Assembly (NCBI GenBank): GCA_026027325.1
Contig: JAMSLZ010000017.1
Location: forward strand, 434,001-498,000
Reading direction: 5' to 3'
Source: Actinomucor elegans
Lineage: Eukaryota > Mucoromycota > Mucoromycetes > Mucorales > Mucoraceae
Length of the DNA stretch: 64,000 bases
Under the pieces are notes generated by a model. That model saw only the letters and a program-made list of their open reading frames with translations. It was not told the DNA's origin and made no database searches. The position numbers and the translations under genes were made by a program. Below are positions 11,501-22,935 of the stretch, piece after piece. Position 1 is the first letter of the stretch. Every line of letters begins with the position of its first letter.

Positions 11501-12884
11501 GGTCGTTTTATTGGTGCAGGTACATTTGGTTCAGTCTATTTGGCTATCAATTTGGATACTTCGACGGTTATGGCAGTCAAGGAAATCCGATTCCCTGACT
11601 CGAGCAGTTTGTCAGCCTTACATAAGTCGATCAAGGAAGAGATGAAAGTTATGGAAATGCTGCATCATAGAAATATTGTCCAATACTATGGCATGGTAAA
11701 GTTTATAAACACACACACACATTAGTTAGTATTTAACAAATATATTTTGTAGGAAGTACATCGTGATCGTGTATATATATTTATGGAATACTGTGAAAAT
11801 GGCAGCCTGGGCGCCCTTTTGGATCATGGTGGACGTATTGAAGATGAAGTCTATGTAGTGGATTACGCATATCAATTACTAAGCGGTCTTGCTTATTTAC
11901 ACGAGAATAACATTGTGCATCGTGATATTAAACCTGACAGTAAGTTTACGATAGCTTAAATGTTCTTTACTAACTTGCAATTTCTAGATATATTGATTGA
12001 TTATCAAGGCCAATTGAAGCTATCTGATTTTGGTGCTGCCAAGATTTTGGCCAAGGGACAAAAGACAATGGGACGCACAACAATGAACATGCATGTCAAC
12101 AGTTTAGCGGGTACACCAATGTATATGGTAAAGTATTTATTACATGAAGACATGTTCCGATTTATTAAACTTTACATTGTTATGCTAGGCCCCAGAAGTC
12201 ATTACTGGAAGTGATACAGGACGTAAAGGTTCTATGGATATTTGGTCTCTAGGTTGCTGTATTGTTCAAATGGCTACTGGTCGTCGTCCATGGAGCACGC
12301 TAGAAAACGAATGGTCTGTCATGTATCACGTTGTAACCGGGCATCCACCACTACCAGACACCTCTCAACTTTCCAGTCTTGGTATTGACTTTTTAAAGAA
12401 ATGCTTTGTACGTGATCCCCACAAGCGTCCTTCAGCTGAAGAGCTCCTGAACCATCCTTGGATCACCAGTTACCTTGAAAGTTACAGCGAAGAGAACCAA
12501 CTACCTCCACAAGAAGGCGATAACGTCGATCATCTCGCTTCCAACAATGGTGAGCAATGGAATGCCGCTGATGATCCTCATGGCAATGATATACCTCCTA
12601 TCATGCGATCAATTGGCTCTACCCATTCTTTGGAGCGTCCACTTATCAGAAGTATCCCCAACAGTCTGGCCATAGATGGTATGGTGAGAAGTATCCCCAA
12701 TAGTTTGTCAGTGGACGGCTTGGTGAGAAGTATTCCTAATAGTCTGGCCATTGACGGTATGGCGGCTAGCCACGAAAATGGTGCACAGGCACAAGCCTAC
12801 TTTCAGAGCATTGCGGCACAACATGCAAAGGATACTCAATGGGATCCTAATGATACTACTGCTACTCCAGGTAGTAATTCTTGA
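8562..12884 (+). CDS. SSK2: MAP kinase kinase kinase, SSK2/SSK22/Wis4 (MEKK4) type
   Basis: Exons 8562..9979, 10027..10182, 10231..11695, 11753..11939, 11988..12127 and 12189..12884 join in phase to 1353 residues. The N-terminal third is acidic, followed by the long helical region shared by Ssk2/Wak1/MEKK4 proteins. The kinase domain lies at about residues 945-1221: Gly loop GAGTFGSVY, VAIK-type Lys in MAVKEIRFP, catalytic HRDIKPDN, DFGAAK, APEV, and subdomain IX DIWSLGCC. The family phosphorylates the MAPKK (Pbs2) of the HOG osmostress cascade after activation by a response regulator (Ssk1). The C-terminal tail carries three tandem 13-residue repeats. An ACACAC run lies just inside intron 3. 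The role in HOG signalling is by family, not shown here. Confidence 0.93.
12648..12764 (+). repeat. Three in-frame 39-bp repeats in the MAPKKK tail
   Basis: Three consecutive copies at 12648-12686, 12687-12725 and 12726-12764 encode RSIPNSLAIDGMV-like 13-mers. The copies differ mainly at synonymous sites or conservative residues (AIDGM, SVDGL, AIDGM). A more degenerate related segment (RSIGSTHSLERPL) precedes them. Confidence 0.9.
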
Positions 12885-13920
12885 TAAACAAACATATTAT
12901 AACCATTTATACAGCACAAATTTCACCTTTTTCATTATACACATAACAATTATTGGCCATTTCTTTTTTAATACCATCACACACACACACACACACACAC
13001 ACTTTTTATCGCAATATCTTTTCTTTCTTAATCTACTACATATTAAAATTCTCATTTATCATCATATAATAAGATAATCTCTGTCTCTGCTTGGTAGCAG
13101 AAATACAGTTAATATACGAATATGGCGATAGCACTGTTTTTTTATACGTTAAATGATTCTGTAACTCATTCTGAGGAATTAATGAAACACTCTGGAATTC
13201 AAATAGATAATGTTAGGATCAATTACAAATAAATGGAATATATTCATTAAGCTTCAGTAATATGTGCAACGTCTTATTCTTGATCTGGATCACTAATCGG
13301 ATACGACGTTCAATTGATATTGGCAAAGAGATCTAGAGACTATTTGCATTTAAGATAGACTTTATAACCGAAGATTGGATAAAATATATTATTGCAACAT
13401 CGCATATTAATAAATGCTTTCAAGTAAATTAAAACCTGTGGGCACTTGCTATATGCAAAGAGGCTGTTAATTAAAGTGGTAAACAAATGTGTTTTTTATT
13501 GGCAAGTTTTTATAACCTTTGTATGTTTTGAACTCTACCCATATGTCTCTATGCCGAAAGAATTGTCCTAAGAGTAGTCTACAGCAACATATACAAGAAT
13601 AGGCCATATTCGGGCTATTAACTTGATGTGTTTCTTGTATTCTTTGTAAAGTATAATACGAGTATGTTCATAATTTATATTACGTACTAATATCCAAGCT
13701 ATGTAACCAACGCTGTTACCAATAGGGTCCCTTTTGACATATAGCTAGGGTCAGAACGTACTATGTTAAAATATGATATATAGTTTGTTTATCTAATTGC
13801 GTACCTTTGCTTCATACCTACAAAATAACTTCTTTGATGCATTTGTTTATGAGTCCGTAACAACAAAAAAGATCTGTTTGCAATAATGCATATTAAAGTG
13901 GCAACAGATTAATATATTTA
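12885..13920. other. Convergent intergenic region with CA microsatellite
   Basis: AT-rich spacer between the MAPKKK and VPS36 stops. A (CA)n run occupies 12978-13002. No coding or RNA gene was seen. Confidence 0.6.
12978..13002. repeat. CA dinucleotide microsatellite
   Basis: About 12.5 uninterrupted CA units in the 3' flank of the MAPKKK gene; likely length-variable between strains. Confidence 0.95.
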
Positions 13921-15670
13921 TTAAGAAACTAAGAACAAATTCTCGTAAAAAGTTAATCCTGAGGGTCCTTCATCACGACAAATCAGGCCCATGCGTTCCG
14001 TCACTGCCAATTGTTCCGTCGCCACAGTGAGTGCAAGCTTCTCTATTTCAGCCAGCTGCAACGCTGACAAGGCTCCACCTTGCTGTTTAACATGTTTTAA
14101 GATACGAGATGCTGCTCTACTATCATTCATATCAATGGACTGAATTACCAGCAGTCCACTGGAAAACTTGCGTAGTCGAAAAGGCAGCTTTAACGATTCA
14201 AACAGCTGGCTTGCTTTGTATAAATCTTCTGGAGAGACCAAAGCTAAATGGTTTTAGTCAACAAGTCAAGAAACGCTTTATAGGGGTCTTCTTACCACTT
14301 CCTCTTGCTCGATTGAATAAACAGTACACATCTGTCAATGACTTCATATCGTCTTCTTTATCAAAAAGTTTGACAAGAAAATCAGCCAACTCTCGGGATA
14401 GTTCTTCGTGGTATATTGAGCCAGCAGAGTCTCTAACAGCCCATAAATTTCTTGTAACTACCAAGTTATTTTACCTTACCTTGTTACTGGTGAAGCAATA
14501 CCCAGATAGAGTAGGTGAGTACGAAGCGTCGATAATTCGTTGTTCTCGTTGGAAGGATCTTTACTGAGTTTATTGGATATAGACTCTGCTAGCTTTACCA
14601 TTTCAGTAGCCTTCATCATTAATTTATTCAAATCTTGGAAAGCATCCGTCATAGTTTCATTTGCTTCCAGCGTAGTTTTTTGGATACGATCCTCAATAGC
14701 GCCTATTCAATGCGTTTAATTGGAGTATTACTTGATATATAGATACTTACTGATACCAACGCCTCGAGTAATCGGCGTTACGGGCTCTGTGACTACGGGC
14801 ATCATAACCTGGATAGTAGCTGTTGGTATACGTTATAAAGTACATTGGGGATTTATACCTTTTCCCATTGTTTTGTACTCAAGGCAGTCTTAAGATGACT
14901 GAGAAAGCTAGACTGCCCACCGCTTCTAAAGGACAGTCTAAGCTGCTTGGCCGATGTTTCTGATATACTTGGCGTAGATGAGGTACTGGTTGGCACAATC
15001 TCCCTCGGCAAATCCGCACCACACATCTCGCACTGTACCATACTTGGATGATTCATGAATGTACATACAGTACATGTACTACTATCTGCTCCAGTCTCAA
15101 TCACAGAAGTAACAGAGTTCTCGATTGGCGGTGTATCTTGTCTTTTGACACCACACATTTCACATTTCTCGATAGAAGCTTTATTCGAAAAGAAACAAAT
15201 AGCACAGGCCCATACATTGCCGTTAATATCCAAGCTATGGAATGATCCCATTTTTTTTGTTTTTGATTGTGAGGCTGCTTCCTGATCAATCTCAAGAATT
15301 ATCTTGGGCGAAGATCTTAAGAATCCGCTCTAGATAAAGTAGTTAGTTATTGAGCCTTGTGTCAACCTTACAGTACTTTACATAGCTTTCAACGTCTTTT
15401 ATGATACTCAGACTGATTTCTACCGAGTATTCTAAAGGATTTGTATTATCTACGTAAATAACTCGATGGGAAGTTAAGTAGCAAACACCATCTTGGTAAT
15501 GGTCTAGCTTTTGTTTTCTGTTTTCTCCAAATAAGTAACGTATAAGAGCCAAGTTTTGGACATTACCCTTCGTATAATCCAACATGACCCTGCTGTATTA
15601 ATAGCGATTCTCCGTTGATTAGTTCTGGTCTACGCGACGATGATAATATTGGCGTTTCGAAATGTTCCAT
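13921..15670 (-). CDS. VPS36: VPS36, ESCRT-II subunit (GLUE and NZF domains)
   Basis: Seven exons (15670..15567, 15517..15382, 15329..14859, 14808..14751, 14702..14480, 14432..14296, 14243..13921) join in phase to 483 residues. VPS36 recruits ubiquitinated cargo and ESCRT-II to endosomes for multivesicular-body sorting. The N-terminal GLUE/PH-like domain (about 1-95; NGESLLIQQGHVGLYEGK, YLTSHRVIYVD, FLRSSPKI) is followed by two RanBP2/NZF fingers, WACAICFF..CEMC (about 120-139) and CTVCTF..CEMC (about 167-184). The second finger lacks the usual Trp before the first Cys. A coiled coil follows, then the winged-helix part with the family motif SLTDVYCLFNRARG and a C-terminal FYENLFL. Divergent from the HMG-box gene across 636 bp. 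Confidence 0.95.
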
Positions 15671-16306
15671 TGAGTTAAATAAAGAAGGCAGTTTTATTTA
15701 GTGAGGCTGGAAAACAAGTCGAGGGAAAAGGTACGACGTGTTTTTATTGGATAGCTTCAGTCTGTGTATGCAGGTTTGACTTTTTGTTCCCGGATTACCG
15801 ATAGAATTATTTTATGTTTACAGTTATCGCATAAAAATACGTGTAAATTATAGCGTCTTTTTCAAGTGTTTTTTAGTATATAGATTGTACAGCTATTGTT
15901 TTCGATTTTTATATATATATGTATAGTGCTATATAACTCTACAATCAATTCGATTATCATTTACATGTGTTTCATGTTTAATTACAACGATCGTTTAGAA
16001 TAATTTGGAAGATACTACCACTCAAATATAAAAATAAAAATATATTTATGTCTTTCTTTATAATCAAAGCTTCCGATTACTATGACACACGACTACCGAT
16101 GCAAAGATCTTATTAAAGGGGGCGCTTATATAGTGAACAATCAAATTTAATGTTAAAGACTACATATGCAAATCTATATCATATCATTAACTTGAATTAT
16201 TGAATATATACAATGAATTGTAACATATATAAGAAAAGAAGCCTTATGAAGAATACTTCAATATAAATTGTACGCTTTCACTTCTTTATACCCTCATTTA
16301 TACAAT
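15671..16306. other. Divergent intergenic region VPS36 / HMG-box gene
   Basis: AT-rich shared upstream region. No gene or clear regulatory site recognised. Confidence 0.5.
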
Positions 16307-17316
16307 ATGGCGCCTTCCAGAATAAACTTCAAACAAGAAGAACCAGCAAAGATCCCTCGACCTTTGAATAGCTTCATGATCTTTAGAATTGAAAAGCAAC
16401 AAGAGATTGTCCAGCAATGCCCTGGTGCCAACCATAGAGATATGTCCAAAATCATCTCAAAATGGTGGCGGGAACTGGCTCCTGAAAAGAAACAGGACTA
16501 TATTGATCAATCAGAGCGTCTTAGAGTAGAGCACAGAAGATTGCAAGTATTCATCTAATGTATATAGAAACATAAGCTAATTCAGCCTTTAGGTACCCTA
16601 ATTACAAATTCGCTCCCAAGAAAAGAGCTTCAGCTGCAAGACCTTATAAGAAGCGGCCCGATACCGAGCTCATTGCACGCGACTTTGACAATAAGCAACG
16701 CCTGCTCTCATTCTACCACCATGGAAAATACATTGACGCAAGCGAAAAAAAAACATTGGTCAATTACATTGAAAATACCAAGTCAGCCAAGAAGTCCAAC
16801 ACCAAAAGCCGAAAGTCAGACCCAGACTCAGGAATCATCAGTTTCAAATGCTCACCACCCTCACCTGGTCCTGCAACATACCAACCCGTGGAAGATAGTA
16901 GTATCTTCTCCAGCAACTCGTTGTTTTTCCCAGAGGATGCAGCTTCTTCTCCCTCAAGCTTCTCTTTACTCTCTCATCATTCTATATATTCTCCTTCCAT
17001 GGCCAGTGATAGCAGTAACAATGGCCCTTACTCTGTTTTACTGCAGGACTTTAATGATCCTACCTCTTCATACCTTGTAAATTACACTGCTGCTTTTTCT
17101 ATGACTAACACTATTACAGCAGCTGACTGTTCCATGAATCAACCATTCTCTTCATATTCTACTGCTGCCAACCCTATCTTTGATAATGGCTCCTTGATGA
17201 TGCCATATGCTGGTAATAATTCATATATGCCCCCATTATTTTATGATCAACAGCAACAGGGAGAATACCCTTCAGCTTTCGCTCAACTATTGACTCAGCC
17301 TTTCTTATACAATTGA
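16307..17316 (+). CDS. HMG-box (MATA-HMG type) transcription factor
   Basis: Two exons, 16307..16542 and 16593..17316, give 319 residues. The HMG box spans about residues 14-90: PRPLNSFMIFRIEKQ, DMSKIISKWWRELAPEKK, then RVEHRRLYPNYKFAPKK. That last motif is continuous only if the intron is a GC..AG intron (donor GCAAGT at 16543); the GT two bases later breaks the frame. The rest is Ser/Asn/Gln/Pro-rich, as in activation regions. The box is of the class found in Ste11, MAT and the Mucorales SexM/SexP proteins, which bend DNA and control mating. The triose-phosphate transporter and RNA helicase genes that flank the known Mucorales sex locus are not here, so this is probably a paralogous factor, not the sex locus. 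Confidence 0.88.
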
Positions 17317-18251
17317 CAGATATATTATGCTTTTAAATTATGCCTTTACATACTCACTTTACATAGATATAAGCTCTTTTTCAATAGATCATTAGACTAG
17401 TTTCAACTTACAATCAAATAAAAATCCAAAATAGTATTATGTATGAATATTGATGAAAATAATTCACAAACCTTGTACACGTTAAGCAAAGCTTCTAGTG
17501 TATACTGATTTCGCAACAATTTCTTTTCTGAAATCAGGATTTTTTTTTCTACATTCCTTGACCAATTTCAAGTTAACGTCGCATTTTATAGTTAATTAAT
17601 ATTGAGAATGAATCATTACGTCTACTAAAGCCTCTATTTAATTGAAATGTTATTAATGCATTATAAGTTGATGACAGATAGTAAATTAAATAAATGATCA
17701 TACATTCATTGATCACTAGCTCTTTCAATATCTTGGTTTAATGTTACATCAGATGATTACATAATACTTGCTTATGATGAGCTTCCATGTCCATCATTCC
17801 CTCAGAAAACTTCTATATCCAACTAAACTATCAATAAGCTACACCAGTGCTAAACATCTTCTCTTTGTCGTGTCCATATTAAAAGAGTGCTAAGCAATGG
17901 CTATTACATCGCAATTCATTGGCGCTTTGTAAATTTTAATCAATCACCGATAGTCAGTCGGACTCACAACATCCCGTTTCCTAGTGGAAACTACCAGGCA
18001 TCAAGTGTAGAGTGCAAGATCGGGTAGCTAACCCGTGCAGTACCTTTAGTATTGAAAGCTATACAGTTTCTGAGCTACATTTTTGACTGCTATATGGTTA
18101 CTATGATACGGTTGATTGGAGAAAGCATGGTTTAAACTCCTCGGGCAAAGTTTGAGTATTCGCAGTAAGCTAGCGTATTTTTTTTTTCTCTGAAGAACAT
18201 TTTCTTACACTATTACCCAACACAAAGACTCGAGTCATTTACTAAATCAAT
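17317..18251. other. Intergenic region with a dispersed-repeat copy and two hairpins
   Basis: Contains a plus-oriented copy of the dispersed repeat at 17733-17756. Two short perfect hairpins follow: GTTTCC/GGAAAC near 17975-17990 and CGGGT/ACCCG near 18031-18045, the latter with TGCA flanks that can extend the stem. No coding gene seen. The last 100 bases are presumably the PELO promoter. Confidence 0.5.
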
Positions 18252-19710
18252 ATGAAGGTATGTTCAACACTCGACTATCTTTTTTTTTTCCACTATATTC
18301 ATGTTAGTATAGTTGATTAGTAAATTCTTGGAAAAAGATACTTCAGGAGCCATTACCTTGCTCCCAGAAGAATTGGAGGATATGTGGCATGTCTACAACC
18401 TGATTACCAAGGATGATATGATCAAGGCCACCACCATTCGGTAACATAAAAGAGATTGTCCGAAAGTTTGACAGAAATGCTTACATTTATGCAGTCGATT
18501 ACAATCCGAGAGTACAACTGGCTCTACCTCGAGTCAAAGAGTTCGTCTCAACTTGACTATTACTGTTGCGAGTGTTGATTTTGATCCCAATGTTGGTCTC
18601 CTGCGTATTAATGGCAAAGTATCCAGTGAGAATCAATTTGTCAAGGTATGTTGGTTTTTAATTTTATTTGACGTAGTTATTGATAAGAAAATTAGATGGG
18701 TAGCTATCATACGATTGATCTCGAGTTGAACCGAAACTTTACTATATTCAAGCCCGAGTGGGATACGATTGCTTTGGAACGCGTGGAAGATGCCTGTGAT
18801 ATAACCAAGCAGGCAGATGTAGTGGCCATTGTATGTCAGGAAGGCCTTGCTAACATTTGTTTCTTGACACAACATATGACTATTGTTCGTCAGCGCATTG
18901 AAAGTCCTATTCCCAGAAAAAGAAAAGGATCCGTTACTAACCATGACAAGGTTCGACTTTATAAATGAGTATCAACGAAAGTGACTGACCAGTTGAATTA
19001 CTAGGGTCTTCAAAAGTTTTATGAACAAATCTATCAAGGTATTCTTCGACATGTTCATTTCGATATTGCCAAGGCCATCATTATTGCTAGTCCTGGGTTT
19101 GTAAAGGATCAACTTTACGCGTATATCTTTGATCAAGCAGTGGTAAGTTTTCTCAAAGATACATAAAAACGCAAGCTTATATTTTCATTATAGAAAACAG
19201 ACAATAAGTTGGTGATGGAGAATAAATCAAAATTCGTATTGATTCATTGTTCGAGTGGACATAAGCACGCTTTAACAGAGGTTATGCAAGACGCTTCAGT
19301 ACAGGCTAAATTAGCAGACACGAAAGCAGCTCGCGAAGTGCAAGCGCTGGACAAGTTTTACGAAATGATGAATACAGACCCTGATAGAGCGTTTTATGGC
19401 TATGAACACGTCTCCAAGGCCAATGATAGAGGGGCCATTGGTACGTTATTAGTGACAGATGAATTATTTAGATCAGCGGATATTGCAACGCGTAAAAAGT
19501 ATGTATCACTTGTAGAGCAAGTGAGACAACAAAATGGCAGTGTATATGTATTTTCCAGTATGCATCCATCTGGTGAACGTAAGTGATTCATTCGATGGAC
19601 ATTTTTATGGTTACTAAAGTCACTATTTAGAATTGAATCAATTGACAGGTGTAGCAGCTATTTTAACCTTTCCTCTGCCTGACATTGAAGACTTAGAAGA
19701 CGAATCATAG
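18252..19710 (+). CDS. DOM34: Pelota/Dom34 ribosome-rescue factor
   Basis: Seven exons (18252..18257, 18313..18440, 18495..18645, 18696..18950, 19005..19142, 19194..19578, 19631..19710) give 380 residues, the usual length. The first exon is only two codons (MK). Pelota with Hbs1 enters the empty A site of stalled ribosomes and promotes splitting in no-go decay. Family features run end to end: ITLLPEELEDMWHVYNLI, MGSYHTIDLELNRNFTI, EGLANICFLTQHMTIVRQRIE, IPRKRKG, ASPGFVKDQLYAYIF, NKSKFVLIHCSSGHKH, DTKAAREVQALDKFY, DPDRAFYG, LLVTDELFRS, SSMHPSGEQLNQLTGVAAILTFP. As expected for Pelota it lacks the eRF1 GGQ. Intron 4 uses an unusual donor, GTTCGA. The stop lies 51 bp from the stop of the convergent next gene. 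Confidence 0.97.
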
Positions 19711-19761
19711 TGTTTTTAATCATATTTACAATATATATTATATTTTATTCTAAAGAGTCTT

Positions 19762-21336
19762 TTACATATTCACTTCTTCGCCAAACAATGCTGCAGCGGC
19801 TTGTGCTACCACAGCCTGAGCGGCAGCTTGAGCAGCAGCGTAATTCATGGCCAAAATACTATCAATAGCCGCCAAGATATCTGCTTCCCACCAACCCATT
19901 TCATAATCCACTAAACCAAAACGTTCTAGTTTATCTGCCCATGAAACTACCATCTCTCTTAGACTGTATAAATGTTGATCCGTCAATCGTTCTGCATCAC
20001 TACTTGGTTCATGGCGTTGTGCAAGTGCGTATAACCAGCAATTATTAAGTCCAGCCCAAAATTGTTCTCTATCAATGGCATTGTATGGATGATCATCCGA
20101 TGTTAAGCCTAAAATCACGTTAATTTCAAAAAATGTACTGTATCAATGTATCTATCTATTACCTAGTTGTTCGCAATGGTCCACCACGGCGCCTGTTGCT
20201 TTACTCAATGTTTGGAACCCACTCACCATGTTTCTTTGTTCAACATGATCTAATGTATTCTTTAATTGTTTTTGAATTTCTTCAAATGTGGTAATTGGCG
20301 TGGGTGTGGCTGGAACGGCTACAGCTGTGGCGGCGGTGGCAATTGGTTCAGCAGGTGTGTCTACAGCTGATGTAGATGCCGTAGTAGCAGGTGTTGAAGA
20401 TGCAGTAACGGATGAAGCTGTGGCTGCTGGAGCTGCTGGAGCTGCTGGGGTTGTTGGGGTTGCTGGGGTTGCTGGGGCTGCTGTTACAATAGCCACGTTA
20501 ACAGGTGCCGCTGGTTCAACAGTTGTGCTGGTTGCATTGGTAACTGATGGCGTGCTATTTGTTGTTGGCACTGCTGCGGTCGTTGTATTTGTTGCTGTAA
20601 CCGCAGATGGTGTAGCATCTGATACTATATCAACAGGTTGTGTCGTAGCAGCAGTTTGTGTCATAGCAGCAGTTTGTGTTGTAATGGCAGTAGCTGGTAG
20701 TGGTGTTGTAGTAGTATTAGTATTAGTAGGTGATGAGGCAGGTGCAGTAACTGCCGGTGTAGTATCAGATGCTGCAGCAGGCATTGCACTAGTACTAGTA
20801 GTGGCATCCATTGGTTGTGATTGAAGTGGCGATGATAATGAAGATTGTAAATGATTATTTGTGTTTGGAATTGGATCTGCTACTGTGCTTGTATTAGCTT
20901 CTACCAAAGTTGAAGCAGCAGGTGGAGTTGTGGTAGTAGTAGAAGTTGTGGCGGTCGTAAAAGCAGTTTCGTGTTTGACAGTACTAGACAAATCAGTAGT
21001 TGTAACGGTCGTACTAACTGTAGCATTATTCAAGGATTGTTGAGGTGGAGGTGATGATGGGGCAGGTACTTCCACTGGAACATTGACCGGGGTATCATCC
21101 TTTATTGGTTCTTCTTTTGCAGTTACTTGCTCCATCTTTACTATAGGTTCATTACTAGTTTCGATTATCGCATCAGTCATGACTGTATCTTCTTCCTTCA
21201 CTCCCACTTGCAAACAAGAGTTATCGACTTCACAGGCCAGGAAAGTTGATTCCTGCTTTATAATGGGGAAATCTTGACTTGGTTTACTTGGTGAAGAGGG
21301 GCTGGCAGGTACATTGTTGGTCGATTCGTCAGACAT
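19762..21336 (-). CDS. Protein of unknown function with Thr/Ala/Ser-rich N-terminus
   Basis: Two exons, 21336..20163 and 20108..19762, give 506 residues. Residues 1-350 are low complexity, dominated by Thr, Ala, Ser, Val and Pro, with scattered KQE and KEE motifs (IIKQES, VGVKEED, VKMEQ) that resemble sumoylation-type sites. The last 150 residues look like a folded helical domain: FEEIQKQLKNTLDHVEQRN, VDHCEQLGLTSDDHP, REQFWAGLNNCWLYALAQR, YEMGWWEADILAAIDSIL, ending in an Ala-rich helix and EEVNM. I do not recognise the family. The plus-strand open frames opposite the repeat-rich part are shadows of the biased codons. It sits between the Pelota and listerin genes and is convergent with Pelota. 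Confidence 0.8.
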
Positions 21337-22935
21337 TCTATAGAGTGGGTCTATTGTATTCTAGATAAAGACAGAGAGAGGGGTGGGTGTAGTTTTTGAG
21401 TTTAATGAAACACAGTTTTAGTTGAACAGTGTTTCCCTTTGAGCTGTTTTAATCTCTCAAGAGTTACAGAGTTTGCTATGAATTTGGTTTTGGTTGGCTT
21501 ATCCCTTGGTGAGCAAAAGAGAGACGAAAAAGAAAAAGAAAAGGGAATGTTCAAGGCTACTGGGGGCAAGGATAAAAGTTACCAGGCAAATGGGTTTTTA
21601 GCGGCATTTTAAAAACAGGATGGTTGCCTCAATTGTCTTTATTCCACTAAAAGAAACAGGTGCATATTGATTATGGTCATTTCCAACTATCAATGCGTAT
21701 CATATACCTTACTATATACTTGCTATAGGTGTTTACTTCATAGCAAGAACCTATATCCCTGATATTAAAAATTTTCGGAAAACGATCAAGGGAAGTTGAA
21801 AAAATTGTTGACCAATAAGAATCGAAATGACTTCCCTGGCCCCTTGGATTGCATTAGCGAGCTGTCAAAAATACGGAAAAGATACTGTTCTGGTTTCTTA
21901 AATTTTCACATAGAAATAGCATCGATTAAACGATTTGATCTATAGATATAGCCGTTTTTTAAAATGCTATATGGCTCTTGCTTGTATCGATTTCAATTGT
22001 AGAAAAGTAGTAGATTAGATAACATTTAATTTCAGCGTTGTTTCTGGCTTCTATTTTTAAAGCGCCATTTCTGCCATTATAGTCACTCAAAGCAGTAAGA
22101 TTAGGATATGTAATTCAGTGATAGAACTTTGATATAACATCATTCTATGTCGTGAAAATCATCGTTTATAGTCAATTATACTTATTTCAAATTTTGGAAC
22201 AAGACACCAGGTTCTTAATTGGACCACAAAGGGGAAATACAACCGTTTGATTATTACAATTACATAATTTAGCAGACATAAGCAGATTTTTGTATATAAA
22301 AAACGCAATAGCACAAACTTAAATGTTTAATTAATGCAGCAATCCCTTCCAAGTATGTAATCTTCCTCAGATGCAACATTTAACCATTCGGTAAATCAAC
22401 AACCGTAAGGCTTGCACTTTTGAAAACATTGATATTTAAACTCTGCGATTTCTTTCGAATTTCACTTGATATTAACTATTTTTTCGAGACATGGTTTGTA
22501 AGCAATTGAATCAAGGACTTTATATAATACATAAACATATTCTTTTATATAAAACATTCGAATTATGTATGACTGCATTCTTTACCCACTCAAAAACAAT
22601 ATCTTTCCCTTGAAAATTCTCTGGTTTACAGGATATATGGAAAAATTTTATGCAATTCGATGCATAATTTGATTTTATATGTGTTTCTTTAACATAGTTT
22701 CTATGCATTAAAAGCTAAACTGAGAAAATCGAATTGGAGTAGGCTTTCTGTCCGTGGCCGGTGATGCATTGGAGAGCTAACGGCCAATAAGAATTAAGAA
22801 TTCCTAAATAATATTAGTGATAGGTATACCTCGCATACTCTTTTTTTCCAGCCTAACTGTTTCAATTTGCTGCGTCGTGTTTTTTTTTTTAGTTTTTCTT
22901 TTGAAGCCTCTCATTCCTTATAGAGTGATTTAAAT
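21337..22935. other. Divergent intergenic region upstream of listerin
   Basis: No supported gene. It holds a minus-oriented dispersed-repeat copy at 22366-22391 and a T-rich stretch (22880-22895) just before the listerin start. Confidence 0.55.

Noticed and set aside
16673..17080. 135-codon frame overlapping the HMG-box gene
   Set aside because: Out of frame with the HMG box; the overlapping frame gives the family sequence LYPNYKFAPKK and the Ser-rich tail.
17988..18040. ATCAAGTGTAG similar to part of U2 snRNA
   Set aside because: Only 11 matching bases; the branch-binding region and Sm site of U2 are absent nearby.
20288..20824. 178-codon plus-strand open frame opposite the Thr/Ala-rich gene
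   Set aside because: Its Val/Ala/Gly-only composition is the mirror of repetitive codons in the minus-strand gene; no start context or introns support it.
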